A stretch of 64,000 nucleotides of DNA from JACVRW01 sp963813495. Its GTDB lineage: Bacteria; Actinomycetota; Thermoleophilia; Solirubrobacterales; Thermoleophilaceae. Positions 26,927-34,319 of the stretch are shown here, one piece after another. The stretch is from assembly GCA_963813495.1 (NCBI GenBank), contig CAWEZC010000011.1, positions 124,001 to 188,000 of the forward strand. The letters are read 5' to 3'. A model generated the notes under the pieces. It made no database searches. It was given only the letters and a program-made list of their open reading frames with translations, and had not been told where the DNA came from. The position numbers were made by a program, and so were the translations under genes. How positions within the stretch are numbered: position 1 is the stretch's first letter; each line of letters begins with the position of its first letter.

Positions 26927-27918
26927 TGCGCTCGCCGCGGCTGCTGCTCGGCGCGGCCGTGGCGCTGCTGGGTGGTACCGCGGTGGCCGTGGCGGCGGTC
27001 GGTTCCGATGGACCGGGCGGGGCCGAGACGGCGCGCAGCGATCGCTGGACCGCCCTGCGAGCCGCTCCGCTCGAGCGTACGGAGGTGGCCGCAGCGCGGA
27101 TCGGGCGCTCGATCTACGTGGTGGGCGGCTTCGAGCGGACGAGCGGCGAGACGAGCGCCGCCGTGGAGCGCTACGACATCGCCCGCAACCGGTGGTCGCG
27201 GATGCCGCCGATGCCGCTCGCCCTCAACCACCCGACGGCCGCCGTCCACGACGGCCGGCTCTACGTGCACGGCGGCTACCGGCAGGGACTGGCCCTGCCC
27301 ACACGCGCGCTGCTGCAATTCGACCCACGGCGCAACCGCTGGCGACGGCTGGCCGACGCCCCCACGCCGCGTGCCGCTCACGCGCTCGCGGTGATCGGCG
27401 ACCGCCTGTACGCCGCCGGCGGCGCCAACGATTCGGGCTCGCTGAGCTCGCTCGAGATCTTCGACTTCGAGCGCCGCCGCTGGTCCACGGGCCCCAGCTT
27501 CCCCTTCGGCCCGGCCCGCAACCACACGGCCGGCGTGGCCGCGGCCGGGCACTTTTACGTGATCGCCGGGCGCGACAGCCGGAACTTCACCTCCGTCGAG
27601 CGCTACGACCCGCGCCGGCGCGCCTGGGAAGACGTCCCCGACCTGCGCACCCCGCGCGGCGGTATCGCCGCGGTGCGCCTTGGCGACGGGCGCATAGTGG
27701 TCTTCGGAGGCGAGAACCTCGAGCCCGGCGGCACGACCATCGCCGAGGTGGAGCTGTTCACTCCCCGCACGGGCCGCTGGCGCAACCTGCCCGACATGCG
27801 CACCCCGCGCCATGGCCTCGGCGGGGTGGCGCGCGGTCGGCGTGTCTACTCGATTCAGGGTGGCGTGACACCCGGCTTCTCGTTCTCGAGCGCGATCGAA
27901 GTCCTCGACGTGCGCTGA
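26926..27918 (+). CDS. Exported Kelch-repeat beta-propeller protein
   Basis: A 330-residue protein with an N-terminal signal or anchor (about 3-22) followed by about six Kelch-type blades, each with a GG pair and spaced Tyr/Trp (for example SIYVVGGFER, RLYVHGGYRQ, RLYAAGGAN, FYVIAGRDS, RIVVFGGEN). Kelch propellers usually bind proteins or sugars; no catalytic residue is evident. The start codon overlaps the lipA stop (TGATG), but a functional link to lipoylation is not implied. Confidence 0.85.
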   Translation: MRSPRLLLGAAVALLGGTAVAVAAVGSDGPGGAETARSDRWTALRAAPLERTEVAAARIGRSIYVVGGFERTSGETSAAVERYDIARNRWSRMPPMPLALNHPTAAVHDGRLYVHGGYRQGLALPTRALLQFDPRRNRWRRLADAPTPRAAHALAVIGDRLYAAGGANDSGSLSSLEIFDFERRRWSTGPSFPFGPARNHTAGVAAAGHFYVIAGRDSRNFTSVERYDPRRRAWEDVPDLRTPRGGIAAVRLGDGRIVVFGGENLEPGGTTIAEVELFTPRTGRWRNLPDMRTPRHGLGGVARGRRVYSIQGGVTPGFSFSSAIEVLDVR

Positions 27919-27933
27919 CGCCGGACACGCGTC

Positions 27934-28716
27934 ATGTTCCCGCTCCGAGACAACATCAAGAGCCGCAGCTTTCCGGTGGTCACCCTGGCGATCATCGTGA
28001 TCTGCACGATCGTCTGGTTCCTCTTCGAGCAGAGCTTCTGGAACATCAGCGCAACGGGAGACGAGCGGGTGGTCGAGTACGGCGCGATCCCCTACGAGAT
28101 CACCCACCCGGGCGACGAGTGCGCGCCCGACCAGACCGGCACGCAGCTCATCTGCGAGGGGCAAGAGGGCGTCTCAGGGTCAGCGCCCGACCAGCCGCCC
28201 TGGTGGGTGACGATCTTCACCTCGATGTTCATGCACGGGAGCTTTCTCCACCTGGCGGGGAACATGCTCTTCCTGTGGATCTTCGGCAACAACGTCGAAG
28301 ACTCCATGGGCCCGTTCCGCTTCGTGGTCTTCTATCTGCTGGGGGGCGTGGTGGCCCTGCTGGGCCAGGTGGCCATCGAACCGGATGCCGCGGTGCCCAC
28401 GGTCGGGGCGAGCGGGGCGATAGCCGCGGTGCTCGGCGGCTACGCCCGGCTGTATCCGCGCGCCCGGGTGATCACGCTGATATTCATCGTCATCATCTTC
28501 ACCGTCGTCGAGCTGCCTGCCCTGCTCGTGCTGGGGCTCTGGTTCCTGCTGCAGCTCGCCTACGGCGCGAATGACATCGCACAGCCCGTGGGAGGCGGAG
28601 GGGTGGCGTACTTCGCCCACATAGGCGGTTTCCTGTTCGGGTTGCTCGCGATCAAGCTCTTCGCCAACAACGTGCACGAGGACTACGAGTCTGAATCCCG
28701 TATTCCGGTGTACTGA
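27934..28716 (+). CDS. Rhomboid-family intramembrane serine protease
   Basis: A 260-residue membrane protease. The catalytic Ser160 lies in TVGASGAIAAV and the partner His229 in YFAHIGGFLFG; HLAGNMLFLWIFGNNVED (about 106-123, with Asn110) is the conserved second-helix motif. About six or seven membrane helices are visible. It overlaps the next small gene by one base. It cleaves membrane proteins within the bilayer; targets are unknown. Confidence 0.93.
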   Translation: MFPLRDNIKSRSFPVVTLAIIVICTIVWFLFEQSFWNISATGDERVVEYGAIPYEITHPGDECAPDQTGTQLICEGQEGVSGSAPDQPPWWVTIFTSMFMHGSFLHLAGNMLFLWIFGNNVEDSMGPFRFVVFYLLGGVVALLGQVAIEPDAAVPTVGASGAIAAVLGGYARLYPRARVITLIFIVIIFTVVELPALLVLGLWFLLQLAYGANDIAQPVGGGGVAYFAHIGGFLFGLLAIKLFANNVHEDYESESRIPVY

Positions 28717-28895
28717 TGGCCAGAACGATCGTGCTGGCCGTCAGCTTGGCCATGATCTGCCTGCTGGCGTTTCTGACCATCTCTGTCGCCGTACGTGAGG
28801 GAATCGATGTCTTGGTGGTCCTGTCCGTGATCATCCTGGCCCTGCTGGGCTTCGGCGTGCTCGGAGCGCTCGGCTCGCGACCGCCGGACGACTAG
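28716..28895 (+). CDS. Small two-helix membrane protein (59 residues)
   Basis: A short gene whose ATG overlaps the rhomboid stop (TGATG) and which ends 4 bp before the D,D-carboxypeptidase start. The product has two hydrophobic stretches, about residues 4-25 (IVLAVSLAMICLLAFLTISV) and 31-52, separated by REG, and ends SRPPDD. I do not recognise the family. The tight coupling on both sides supports a real gene, possibly a partner or substrate of the rhomboid protease; that role is inferred. Confidence 0.68.
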   Translation: MARTIVLAVSLAMICLLAFLTISVAVREGIDVLVVLSVIILALLGFGVLGALGSRPPDD

Positions 28896-28899
28896 GCCG

Positions 28900-29901
28900 A
28901 TGAGCCGCCTCGTCTCTGCCCTGCTCACCGTGCTGGCGCCGCTGGCCGTGGCGGGGGCGGCATGGGTGACGTTCGTGCGCGAGGATGCGACGGGAGTCGC
29001 GCCGGTGACACTGGCGGTCAGCGGGGCGCGCGGGGTGGCCGAGGCGCGCCCGGAGGCCACGTCCCGCACGGGCGAAGCCGAGGAGTCCGCCCGGGCGCCC
29101 GAGCCAAAGGCACCCGCGGCCGCCGCCGGCATCGACGACTCGCTGGGAGAGGTCGATGCCTTCGATGACGCGCTGCGCAAGCCCCCGCGTGCAGGCATCG
29201 TGTTCGACCTGGCCTCGGGAGAGGTCCTGTGGAGGCGCGCGCCCCTCGAGACCAGGTCGATCGCCAGCCTCACCAAGATCATGACCGCGCTGGTGGTGGT
29301 GGACGGGGCGCGGCCGGGCGAACCGGTGCGCATCACCCAGGCGGCCCTCGACTACGAGGGCTCGGGAGTCGGGCTCCTGCCCAAGGGACGGCGGGTGCGG
29401 CTCGAGACGCTCCTCAACGGCCTGCTGATCGTTTCGGGAAACGACGCGGCCATAGCTCTCGCAGTGCACATGGCCGGCAGCGAGGCGGCCTTCGTGCGCC
29501 GCATGAACCGCCAGGCCCGGGCGTGGGGGCTGCGCTGCACGAGCTTCGCCTCGCCGCACGGACTCGAGCCGGGCGACCGTTCCTGCGCCCGTGACCTGGC
29601 CGTGCTGACCCGGATGGCGATGGCCAAGAAGCGCATCAAGCGCATCGCCGGCCGCGAGTTCGCCGAGTTCCGCTTCCCGATCAAGGGCGGCAGGCTGTAC
29701 CTGACCGGGCACAACCCGCTGCTGCGGCTGGACTACCGGGGCGCGATGGGCCTCAAGACGGGCTACACCGACGAGGCGGGCCGCTGCTTCGTGGGCGTGG
29801 CGCGCCGCGGCGGGCGGACGCTGGGCGTCGTGCTGCTGGATTCCCCGGATCCGTCGAAACAGGCGCCGAAGCTGCTGGACGCGGGGTTTGCGGCGGGGTA
29901 G
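28900..29901 (+). CDS. D-alanyl-D-alanine carboxypeptidase (S11 family)
   Basis: A 333-residue penicillin-binding protein that trims peptidoglycan stem peptides. The three active-site motifs are intact: SLTK (Ser123-Lys126), SGN (179-181) and KTG (286-288). An N-terminal anchor (about 5-24) and an Ala/Glu/Pro-rich linker (about 40-90) place the enzyme outside the membrane. It ends one base before a convergent tRNA gene. Confidence 0.93.
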   Translation: MSRLVSALLTVLAPLAVAGAAWVTFVREDATGVAPVTLAVSGARGVAEARPEATSRTGEAEESARAPEPKAPAAAAGIDDSLGEVDAFDDALRKPPRAGIVFDLASGEVLWRRAPLETRSIASLTKIMTALVVVDGARPGEPVRITQAALDYEGSGVGLLPKGRRVRLETLLNGLLIVSGNDAAIALAVHMAGSEAAFVRRMNRQARAWGLRCTSFASPHGLEPGDRSCARDLAVLTRMAMAKKRIKRIAGREFAEFRFPIKGGRLYLTGHNPLLRLDYRGAMGLKTGYTDEAGRCFVGVARRGGRTLGVVLLDSPDPSKQAPKLLDAGFAAG

Positions 29902-29902
29902 G

Positions 29903-29975
29903 TGGAGCCAGCCGGACTCGAACCGGCGGCCTCCTCCGTGCAAGGGAGGCGCTCTTCCAACTGAGCTATGGCCCC
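29903..29975 (-). tRNA. tRNA-Ala (anticodon UGC)
   Basis: On the minus strand this 73 base sequence folds as a full cloverleaf: acceptor GGGGCCA/TGGCTCC with discriminator A, D-arm AGCTCAGTTGGAAGAGC, anticodon stem CCTCC/GGAGG with loop CTTGCAC (anticodon TGC) and T-arm GCCGG-TTCGAGT-CCGGC. CCA is not encoded. Confidence 0.96.
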
Positions 29976-30310
29976 GAGCCAAGAAGGATAGGCGCTCACT
30001 GTCGGTCGGATATCCGGATAGTGCCGCGTACGAGCTCGGCATCGAGCGGTGTGCGAAGCAGCCACCCCTCGCGGCTACATCTCCTGACTCCCCGACAACT
30101 GTCGAGCACAGGGCGCGATCTTTCACCCTGCGCAGCCCCGTGGCCGAATAAGCCGGTACGACGGCACGGAGGGTTCCGTCGATTCAAGCGGCACGGGACG
30201 CCGCTGAGTTGCATCAGCGCGGGAGTCGCCGGGGCGGGCGACTCCCGCCGCAACTCCAATCAGAAGAACCCGCCGTCAATCGAGCGGGCCGTCGCGCGGA
30301 GTCGAGTCAC
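29976..30310. other. Intergenic region without a recognised gene
   Basis: These 335 bp lie between the start side of tRNA-Ala(UGC) and the stop of the acidic-protein gene. The tRNA promoter should be just right of 29975. I see no coding pattern, strong hairpin or repeat here. Confidence 0.5.
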
Positions 30311-31039
30311 TCAGTCGAAGTCGAAATCGCGCGGCGGCTTCTGCTCGAACCAGAGGCGATCGTGCTCCGGCGTCTCCTGGAGGAAGTCGGGAGTGTCCTC
30401 GAGGACGTCGGCATCCCCTTCCTCGTTCTGGTCGGCGGCGGCCGGGCCCGGCTCCTGCACCACGTCGTCGTCCTCGTTCGGATCGGCGAACGGGTCGTAC
30501 TCCTGTGTGGCGCCCGGGTCCGGCTCGGCACGGTCGGTCTGAGCGGGCGCGGCCGGCTCCTCCTCAGGATCTTCCACCGGCGCGAGGCCGCGCGGCGGCG
30601 TGTCACCCGGGCGCGCGGCGGGTGGCGACTCGGCGAAGGGCTCGCCGGCGAACGGATCCGCGTCCGGTTCAGAGGCAGCCGGCGCCGGATCAGGCGCGTC
30701 CGCGCCCGCCTGATCGGCGACTTCGGCGGGCGGAGCGGCGGCACCGGATGCCTCACCCTGACCGTCGAAGAGCGCGGCCTCCTCCGGCACGGGCTCGGCT
30801 GCCGGGGGCTCCGTGATCTCCGGAACCTCGGCCGGCTGCGGCCCACCGTCGGTCTCGCCCGCAGCCTCGGTCTCGGCGACCTCAGCTGCCGCTGCCTCCG
30901 TGCTCTCCTGCTGTTGCGCAACGTCGCGCCGAGCCGGCCCGAGCGCCTCTTCCTCCTGGCGCTGGAGCTCCTCCTCGGCCACCCCGTGCTTGCGCTTCAG
31001 CTCGAGATGCTGCCTGATGGCATCGTCGAGTACGCCCAT
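30311..31039 (-). CDS. Acidic low-complexity protein (MGVLDDAIR...DFDFD)
   Basis: A 242-residue protein with a short basic helical N-terminus (MGVLDDAIRQHLELKRKHGV) and a very long Ala/Glu/Pro/Asp-rich middle that looks disordered, ending in a distinctive acidic tail (PEHDRLWFEQKPPRDFDFD). The start is ATG 31039; the frame upstream of it runs into the tRNA promoter region. I recall proteins with the same two ends in related actinobacteria, but no function is known to me. The conserved ends suggest binding sites joined by a flexible linker. Confidence 0.75.
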   Translation of the reverse strand: MGVLDDAIRQHLELKRKHGVAEEELQRQEEEALGPARRDVAQQQESTEAAAAEVAETEAAGETDGGPQPAEVPEITEPPAAEPVPEEAALFDGQGEASGAAAPPAEVADQAGADAPDPAPAASEPDADPFAGEPFAESPPAARPGDTPPRGLAPVEDPEEEPAAPAQTDRAEPDPGATQEYDPFADPNEDDDVVQEPGPAAADQNEEGDADVLEDTPDFLQETPEHDRLWFEQKPPRDFDFD

Positions 31040-31122
31040 CGAGCCGAACCATACCGAGGCCGACAGGACGGCTTCCCTTCCCCTGGGCGCGCTGCGGCCC
31101 GCCGCTACCATGGGTCGACCTC

Positions 31123-31195
31123 GGGGCTATAGCTCAGCTGGAAGAGCGCCTGGATCGCACCCAGGAGGTCGCCGGTTCGAGTCCGGCTAGCTCCA
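31123..31195 (+). tRNA. tRNA-Ala (anticodon CGC)
   Basis: A 73 base cloverleaf: acceptor GGGGCTA/TAGCTCC with discriminator A, D-arm AGCTCAGCTGGAAGAGC, anticodon stem CCTGG/CCAGG with loop ATCGCAC (anticodon CGC) and T-arm GCCGG-TTCGAGT-CCGGC. CCA is not encoded. It marks the left edge of the accessory region. Confidence 0.96.
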
Positions 31196-31200
31196 TCGGA

Positions 31201-31225
31201 GGAACCCGCTTACAGAGCGGGCTCC
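31201..31225 (+). terminator. Hairpin after tRNA-Ala(CGC)
   Basis: A 9 base stem with one A-C mismatch (GGAACCCGC / GCGGGCTCC) and a 7 base loop begins 5 bases after the tRNA, followed by GTCGTTTA. It probably ends tRNA transcription; the T-run is short. Confidence 0.5.
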
Positions 31226-31230
31226 GTCGT

Positions 31231-31602
31231 TTAGGGCCACCCCCACCCCTTTCCTCTCGGCCCCCCTTGGAAGCGATCTGGAAGCGGTTGTACCGCTCCC
31301 TCCGTGACATAGCTACGTGGACAGCGGTGCCTTCTGAGTCTCAGTCCTTCCGACCGAACCGCGCGGTTGTCGCTCCATGCTGGGAAACCGCCGAGCGTTT
31401 CCACCAGCCTGCTTTGCGTGACCTCAACGCCCTCCGGGCGACTCGCAATCAATGCCGCCCCTCGCAGAAGCTCGGTCCTGACTAAACGGGCGGCTGCGCG
31501 GCGTTCATCGGCAGCGCGCTGCCGCTCGCGCCACCACTCGATGCCCCAGGTAATCGCGCCGCCCACCAGCACGCCGACCAGTCCAAAGATCGCCTGTTCC
31601 AC
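31231..31602 (-). CDS. Small membrane-anchored protein
   Basis: A product of about 123 residues with one N-terminal membrane helix (EQAIFGLVGVLVGGAITWG) followed by a basic, probably coiled-coil segment (WWRERQRAADERRAAARLV) and a soluble tail. I recognise the helix-plus-RERQRAADERRAAARL pattern from small actinobacterial proteins of unknown function. The start is GTG 31602 or GTG 31611. It begins exactly where a truncated SnoaL-like copy stops, and its last 40 residues look atypical, so the 3' end may also be rearranged. Confidence 0.55.
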   Translation of the reverse strand: MEQAIFGLVGVLVGGAITWGIEWWRERQRAADERRAAARLVRTELLRGAALIASRPEGVEVTQSRLVETLGGFPAWSDNRAVRSEGLRLRRHRCPRSYVTEGAVQPLPDRFQGGPRGKGWGWP

Positions 31603-31611
31603 GCCACGCAC

Positions 31612-31780
31612 ATGGTGCCCGGCACGGCGGCGGAATCGCGATAGGTCGCCGCCTCGAGGAAGGCCCCGGTAGTGGTCCACTCGATCTCAGGATGGAGGTG
31701 GTCCAGAACCCCGTCGAGCCCGTCGCGCACGAAGGCCTCAAAGAAACCGCGCACCCCAACTCCACGTTCTCCTGCGACAT
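31612..31780 (-). pseudogene. SnoaL-like copy 1 of array 1, truncated and frameshifted
   Basis: This begins MSQENVEL like the other copies, then the frame breaks: two extra bases (near 31750) move the homologous text into another frame, which reads VRGFFEAFVRDGLDGVLDHL and HPEIEWTTTGAFLEAATYR. Homology ends there, at about half of the usual 130-140 residues, where the small membrane-protein gene begins. It is the last, decayed copy of the array. Confidence 0.8.
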
Positions 31781-31783
31781 TGC

Positions 31784-32182
31784 CTATTCCCGCAGGCCCA
31801 CGGCTTCGAGGGCCTCCTCGTGATCCCGGAAGTACTCGACGAGGACGAACCTGCCCCTGCGAAGGGTGTAGACGGCCGTCACTTCGAATCCAAAAGCAGG
31901 TCCGTGGCCTGTGCCACGCCAGATGAACCTCGCAACGACTCGGTCGCCAGCGTCGATGAAGTCGGTGATTGGTTCCGCTCCGTTGGCGTCCCAGGTCTCG
32001 CGCATTCGCCCGAACCCGCGCATGACCGACTCCCGACCCACGTTTGGCTCCGGTCCCTGCAGCGAATCCTCGAAGGGACGCACGATCACGTCCGGATCGC
32101 ACAGGTCGCGAAGGGCATCCATGTCCCCCACGTTCCACGCCTCAAAGGCCGCTTTCACAACCTCCACGTTCTGCTGCGACAT
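31784..32182 (-). CDS. SnoaL/NTF2-like protein, array 1 copy 2
   Basis: A 132-residue intact member of the SnoaL-like (NTF2 fold) superfamily. It has the usual pattern: MSQQNVEVVKAAFEAWNVGD start, DPDVIVRPF strand, a central FIDAGDRVVARFIWRGTG hairpin, and the EEALEAVGLRE tail. SnoaL-like domains are alpha-beta barrels used in polyketide cyclases, dehydratases, isomerases and ligand-binding proteins; nothing here fixes the activity. It starts 3 bp after copy 3 and ends 3 bp before copy 1. Confidence 0.88.
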   Translation of the reverse strand: MSQQNVEVVKAAFEAWNVGDMDALRDLCDPDVIVRPFEDSLQGPEPNVGRESVMRGFGRMRETWDANGAEPITDFIDAGDRVVARFIWRGTGHGPAFGFEVTAVYTLRRGRFVLVEYFRDHEEALEAVGLRE

Positions 32183-32185
32183 CGC

Positions 32186-32589
32186 CTACTCCCACAGCCC
32201 TACGGCTTCGAGGGCTTCGCGTTTGGAGGGGAACGACTTCGCCCAAACGGCCTCGTCACCCTCGAAGCGGGTCAGCATGAAGATCCGCTGGTCGACCCGG
32301 CACGCCGCCGCCAGGCCCCCGTCCGGTGACGTGCACCACAACGAGCATGTGGTCTTCCAGGTCGGGTGATCTCCTCGACGACCGAACGGTAGTCCTGCCA
32401 GGTGCCGATCGCGTCCGCCCACACCTGTCGCAGCGCCCCGATGCCCGTGTAGACCCGGTCGAGGTAGAGCGGAGCGAGCTGGATGGACGGCGCAAGGTGG
32501 GCTTGGACAAGCGCGAGGGCAGCCTCGTGGTCGCCTCGGTTCCAGGCCTCGGCGGCCTGACTCACCCAGTCCATCTTCTCCTGCGACAT
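32186..32589 (-). pseudogene. SnoaL-like copy 3 of array 1, two frameshifts
   Basis: The copy begins MSQEKMDWVSQAAEAWNRGD and is in frame to about YRSVVEEI. One extra base (near 32368) then moves the homologous text to a second frame (DLEDHMLVVVHVTGRG), and another extra base (near 32305) to a third frame (VDQRIFMLTRFEG and the tail KREALEAVGLWE). All parts of the domain are present, so decay is recent or these are sequence errors. If the bases are real, no full protein is made. Confidence 0.8.
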
Positions 32590-32592
32590 CGC

Positions 32593-32989
32593 CTACTCCC
32601 GCAGCCCGGCGGCCTCGAGGGCCTCGTTCCAGCTCCCATAGTTTTCGAGCCTGATCGCGAGCCGATTGACGAAGTGCCACACACTTCCCGCTTCCCGCTC
32701 AACTCGCATGCCGTCTCGCGCACGCCCTCGAAAGGTCCACAACCCGACCACGTCATCTCCGGCTTCGAGTACCTGATGAACGTCGAGGTTCAGCGACTCC
32801 CATGGCTCCCGGAACTCGCTCCAGAACTGGTGCAGCTCAGTGCGACCTCGGTACACCGGATTGACGCCCGGGAACACGCCGGAAGTCCGAAACTCGATCT
32901 CCGGGGGCTCGTGCGAGCCAGGTTTCGAGATCTCCGCGGTTCCATGCGTCGAACGAGCGCCACGCAACCTCCACGTTCTCCTGCGACAT
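32593..32989 (-). pseudogene. SnoaL-like copy 4 of array 1, one frameshift
   Basis: The copy starts MSQENVEVAWRSFDAWNRGDLE. Within a run of five C (near 32910) one extra base shifts the homologous text to another frame, which continues PEIEFRTSGVFPGVNPVYRG and ends NEALEAAGLRE. Apart from this indel the domain is complete. The C-run makes either a real slippage mutation or a base-calling error plausible. Confidence 0.78.
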
Positions 32990-32992
32990 CGC

Positions 32993-33400
32993 CTACTCCC
33001 GCAGCCCCACGGCGGCAAGGGCTTCTGCGCGGTCGAGGAAGAACTCGATGCTCGTGATCGCCTGCTCGCGGACCGTCCAGACGATGGCCAGGGAGAGTTC
33101 GCCCTGCGCACCGCTTGCTCTTCCTCGGCCACGCCAACGGACGAGCGCGACGACCTTGTCGCCCACGTCGATCAGGTCCTCCGTCCGCTGGTCGAAGTCC
33201 AAGGTGTCCATGCGGTCCAAGATCACCTGCCGGACCTGCTCGACACCTCGGTAGGTGGCCGAGCCAGGCCAGGCCGGATCCTCCCGCCATTCCACGTCCG
33301 GGTGGGCGGCTTCGAGAAAAACCGGAAACGCGGCCTCAAAGTCCTCGGCGTCCATCACGTTGGTGACTCGCCGGACAACCTCGACGTTCTCCTGCGACAT
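32993..33400 (-). CDS. SnoaL/NTF2-like protein, array 1 copy 5
   Basis: A 135-residue intact copy: MSQENVEVVRRVTNVMDAED start, HPDVEWREDPAWPG, YRGVEQVRQV, DLIDVGDKVVALVRWRGRG and tail DRAEALAAVGLRE. The DDxVVALVRWRGRGRASG type hairpin is shared across the array. Activity is unknown. It is separated from both neighbours by 3 bp. Confidence 0.9.
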   Translation of the reverse strand: MSQENVEVVRRVTNVMDAEDFEAAFPVFLEAAHPDVEWREDPAWPGSATYRGVEQVRQVILDRMDTLDFDQRTEDLIDVGDKVVALVRWRGRGRASGAQGELSLAIVWTVREQAITSIEFFLDRAEALAAVGLRE

Positions 33401-33403
33401 AGC

Positions 33404-33826
33404 CTACTCCGACAGCCCCACGGCTTCGAGGGCTTGTCCCTCGTCGTAGAACTCTTCGTAGCGCAGGATCTTGCCCGCGCGGAACGTGCACACGGTGTAG
33501 ATGCGGGCACTGACCTCGGCTTCGCTGGCGCTTCCGCGCCCGCGCTCGACGGCGACTACCAGCACTCGGTCACCGTGGTCGCTGATTCGCTCAACCTCGA
33601 ATCCGTAGGCGTCAAAGTCCTCAAGCCATCGCTCCCAGGACTCGCGAACGCCCGCGTGCCCCCGGTAGACGCGCTGGTCGGGGCGTTGTGGATCTTCCAC
33701 CCACTCGATTTCCGGGTCGCAGGCCTCCTCGATCAGGGTCGGCAGCGCCCCGAGCATCGCCTCCTTGTCGAGGCTGTCCGCGGCTGCAAAGAGCCCGGTG
33801 AGGAAGTCCACGTTCTCCTGCGACAT
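33404..33826 (-). CDS. SnoaL/NTF2-like protein, array 1 copy 6 (first in transcription)
   Basis: A 140-residue intact copy and the promoter-proximal gene of array 1. It reads MSQENVDFLTGLFAAADSL, CDPEIEWVEDPQRPDQ, RVYRGHAGVRESW, and ends GQALEAVGLSE. Upstream lies a leader nearly identical to that of array 2. Function within the NTF2-like superfamily is not determined. Confidence 0.9.
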   Translation of the reverse strand: MSQENVDFLTGLFAAADSLDKEAMLGALPTLIEEACDPEIEWVEDPQRPDQRVYRGHAGVRESWERWLEDFDAYGFEVERISDHGDRVLVVAVERGRGSASEAEVSARIYTVCTFRAGKILRYEEFYDEGQALEAVGLSE

Positions 33827-33915
33827 CGCCCGCCCAGTATGCCCCGCTTTCCGAACCGGGGGGCGAAATCATGCGTCGCGGACTTAGAGGGTCAGCGGTT
33901 GTCTTGCCGTCGTGG
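33827..33915 (-). promoter_or_regulatory. Conserved leader upstream of SnoaL array 1
   Basis: About 85-90 bp directly upstream of the array 1 start is nearly identical to the sequence upstream of array 2 (41033-41120). On the coding strand it contains a C-rich/G-rich inverted repeat around TTCGGAAAG, then CATACTGGGCGGGCG directly before ATG. The ATACT element about 10 bases before the ATG could be a -10 box giving a nearly leaderless mRNA; this is inference. Confidence 0.55.
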
Positions 33916-34319
33916 GCTGCGAGGAGTGGCTAAGCGTCGCGACCCCCGCGCCCCGCCGAATCCCACAAGGCGGCAGCGAGCGAGGCGCTGATGTCGATCC
34001 TGACGGCGGGGACGGCCGAGGTGGTCAGCGCGCTCATCGGAGTACGATCGTTTGGCTGGCCCTGTGGGGCCCAAAACGATTCCTACGCTTGAGGGCGAAC
34101 ACGACAATTTGCCCTTATGGGGGGCTAGGGAATCGGACCGCAGGGCCAGTGCTTGCGGAGCGGGCCACGCCGAAATTCCCTCGGAGCATAGACCCGCGGA
34201 CTAGCCCTCTACGCGATGCCAGCTAGATGAGTGCTTCGATTTCGAGAAGCGCTGACCGGCTCCGCTCACCAGGTGAAGGGCCACGACAGGCGCGGCCCAC
34301 GACACCAGGAGAGCACGAT
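33916..34319. other. Non-coding stretch with one imperfect hairpin
   Basis: About 400 bp between the array 1 leader and the VOC gene hold no convincing gene. An imperfect hairpin lies at 34047-34080 (outer arms ATCGTTTGG / CCAAAACGAT, inner arms GCCC / GGGC), in a stretch less G+C rich than average. The SD of the VOC gene is at the right edge. Confidence 0.4.

Larger units (their letters stand above)
31612..33826 (-). repeat. SnoaL-like tandem gene array 1 (six units of about 400-426 bp)
   Basis: Six head-to-tail units start at 33826, 33400, 32989, 32589, 32182 and 31780 (spacing 426, 411, 400, 407 and 402 bp). Protein identity between copies is low, but every junction keeps the same DNA: tail codons for EALEAVGLRE, TAG, 3 bases, then ATGTCGCAGGAGAACGT. 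The GGGAG or CGGAG in the last two codons serves as ribosome-binding site of the next gene. Three units are intact, two frameshifted, one truncated. Confidence 0.88.

Noticed and set aside
31612..33826. CRISPR-like array in the SnoaL region
   Set aside because: The repeating unit is about 400 bp, contains genes, and the 40 bp conserved borders are coding ends and ribosome-binding sites, with no short spacers.
33892..34107. Minus-strand 71-codon ORF in the gap right of array 1
   Set aside because: No ribosome-binding site, atypical composition, and it overlaps the conserved leader and the hairpin.
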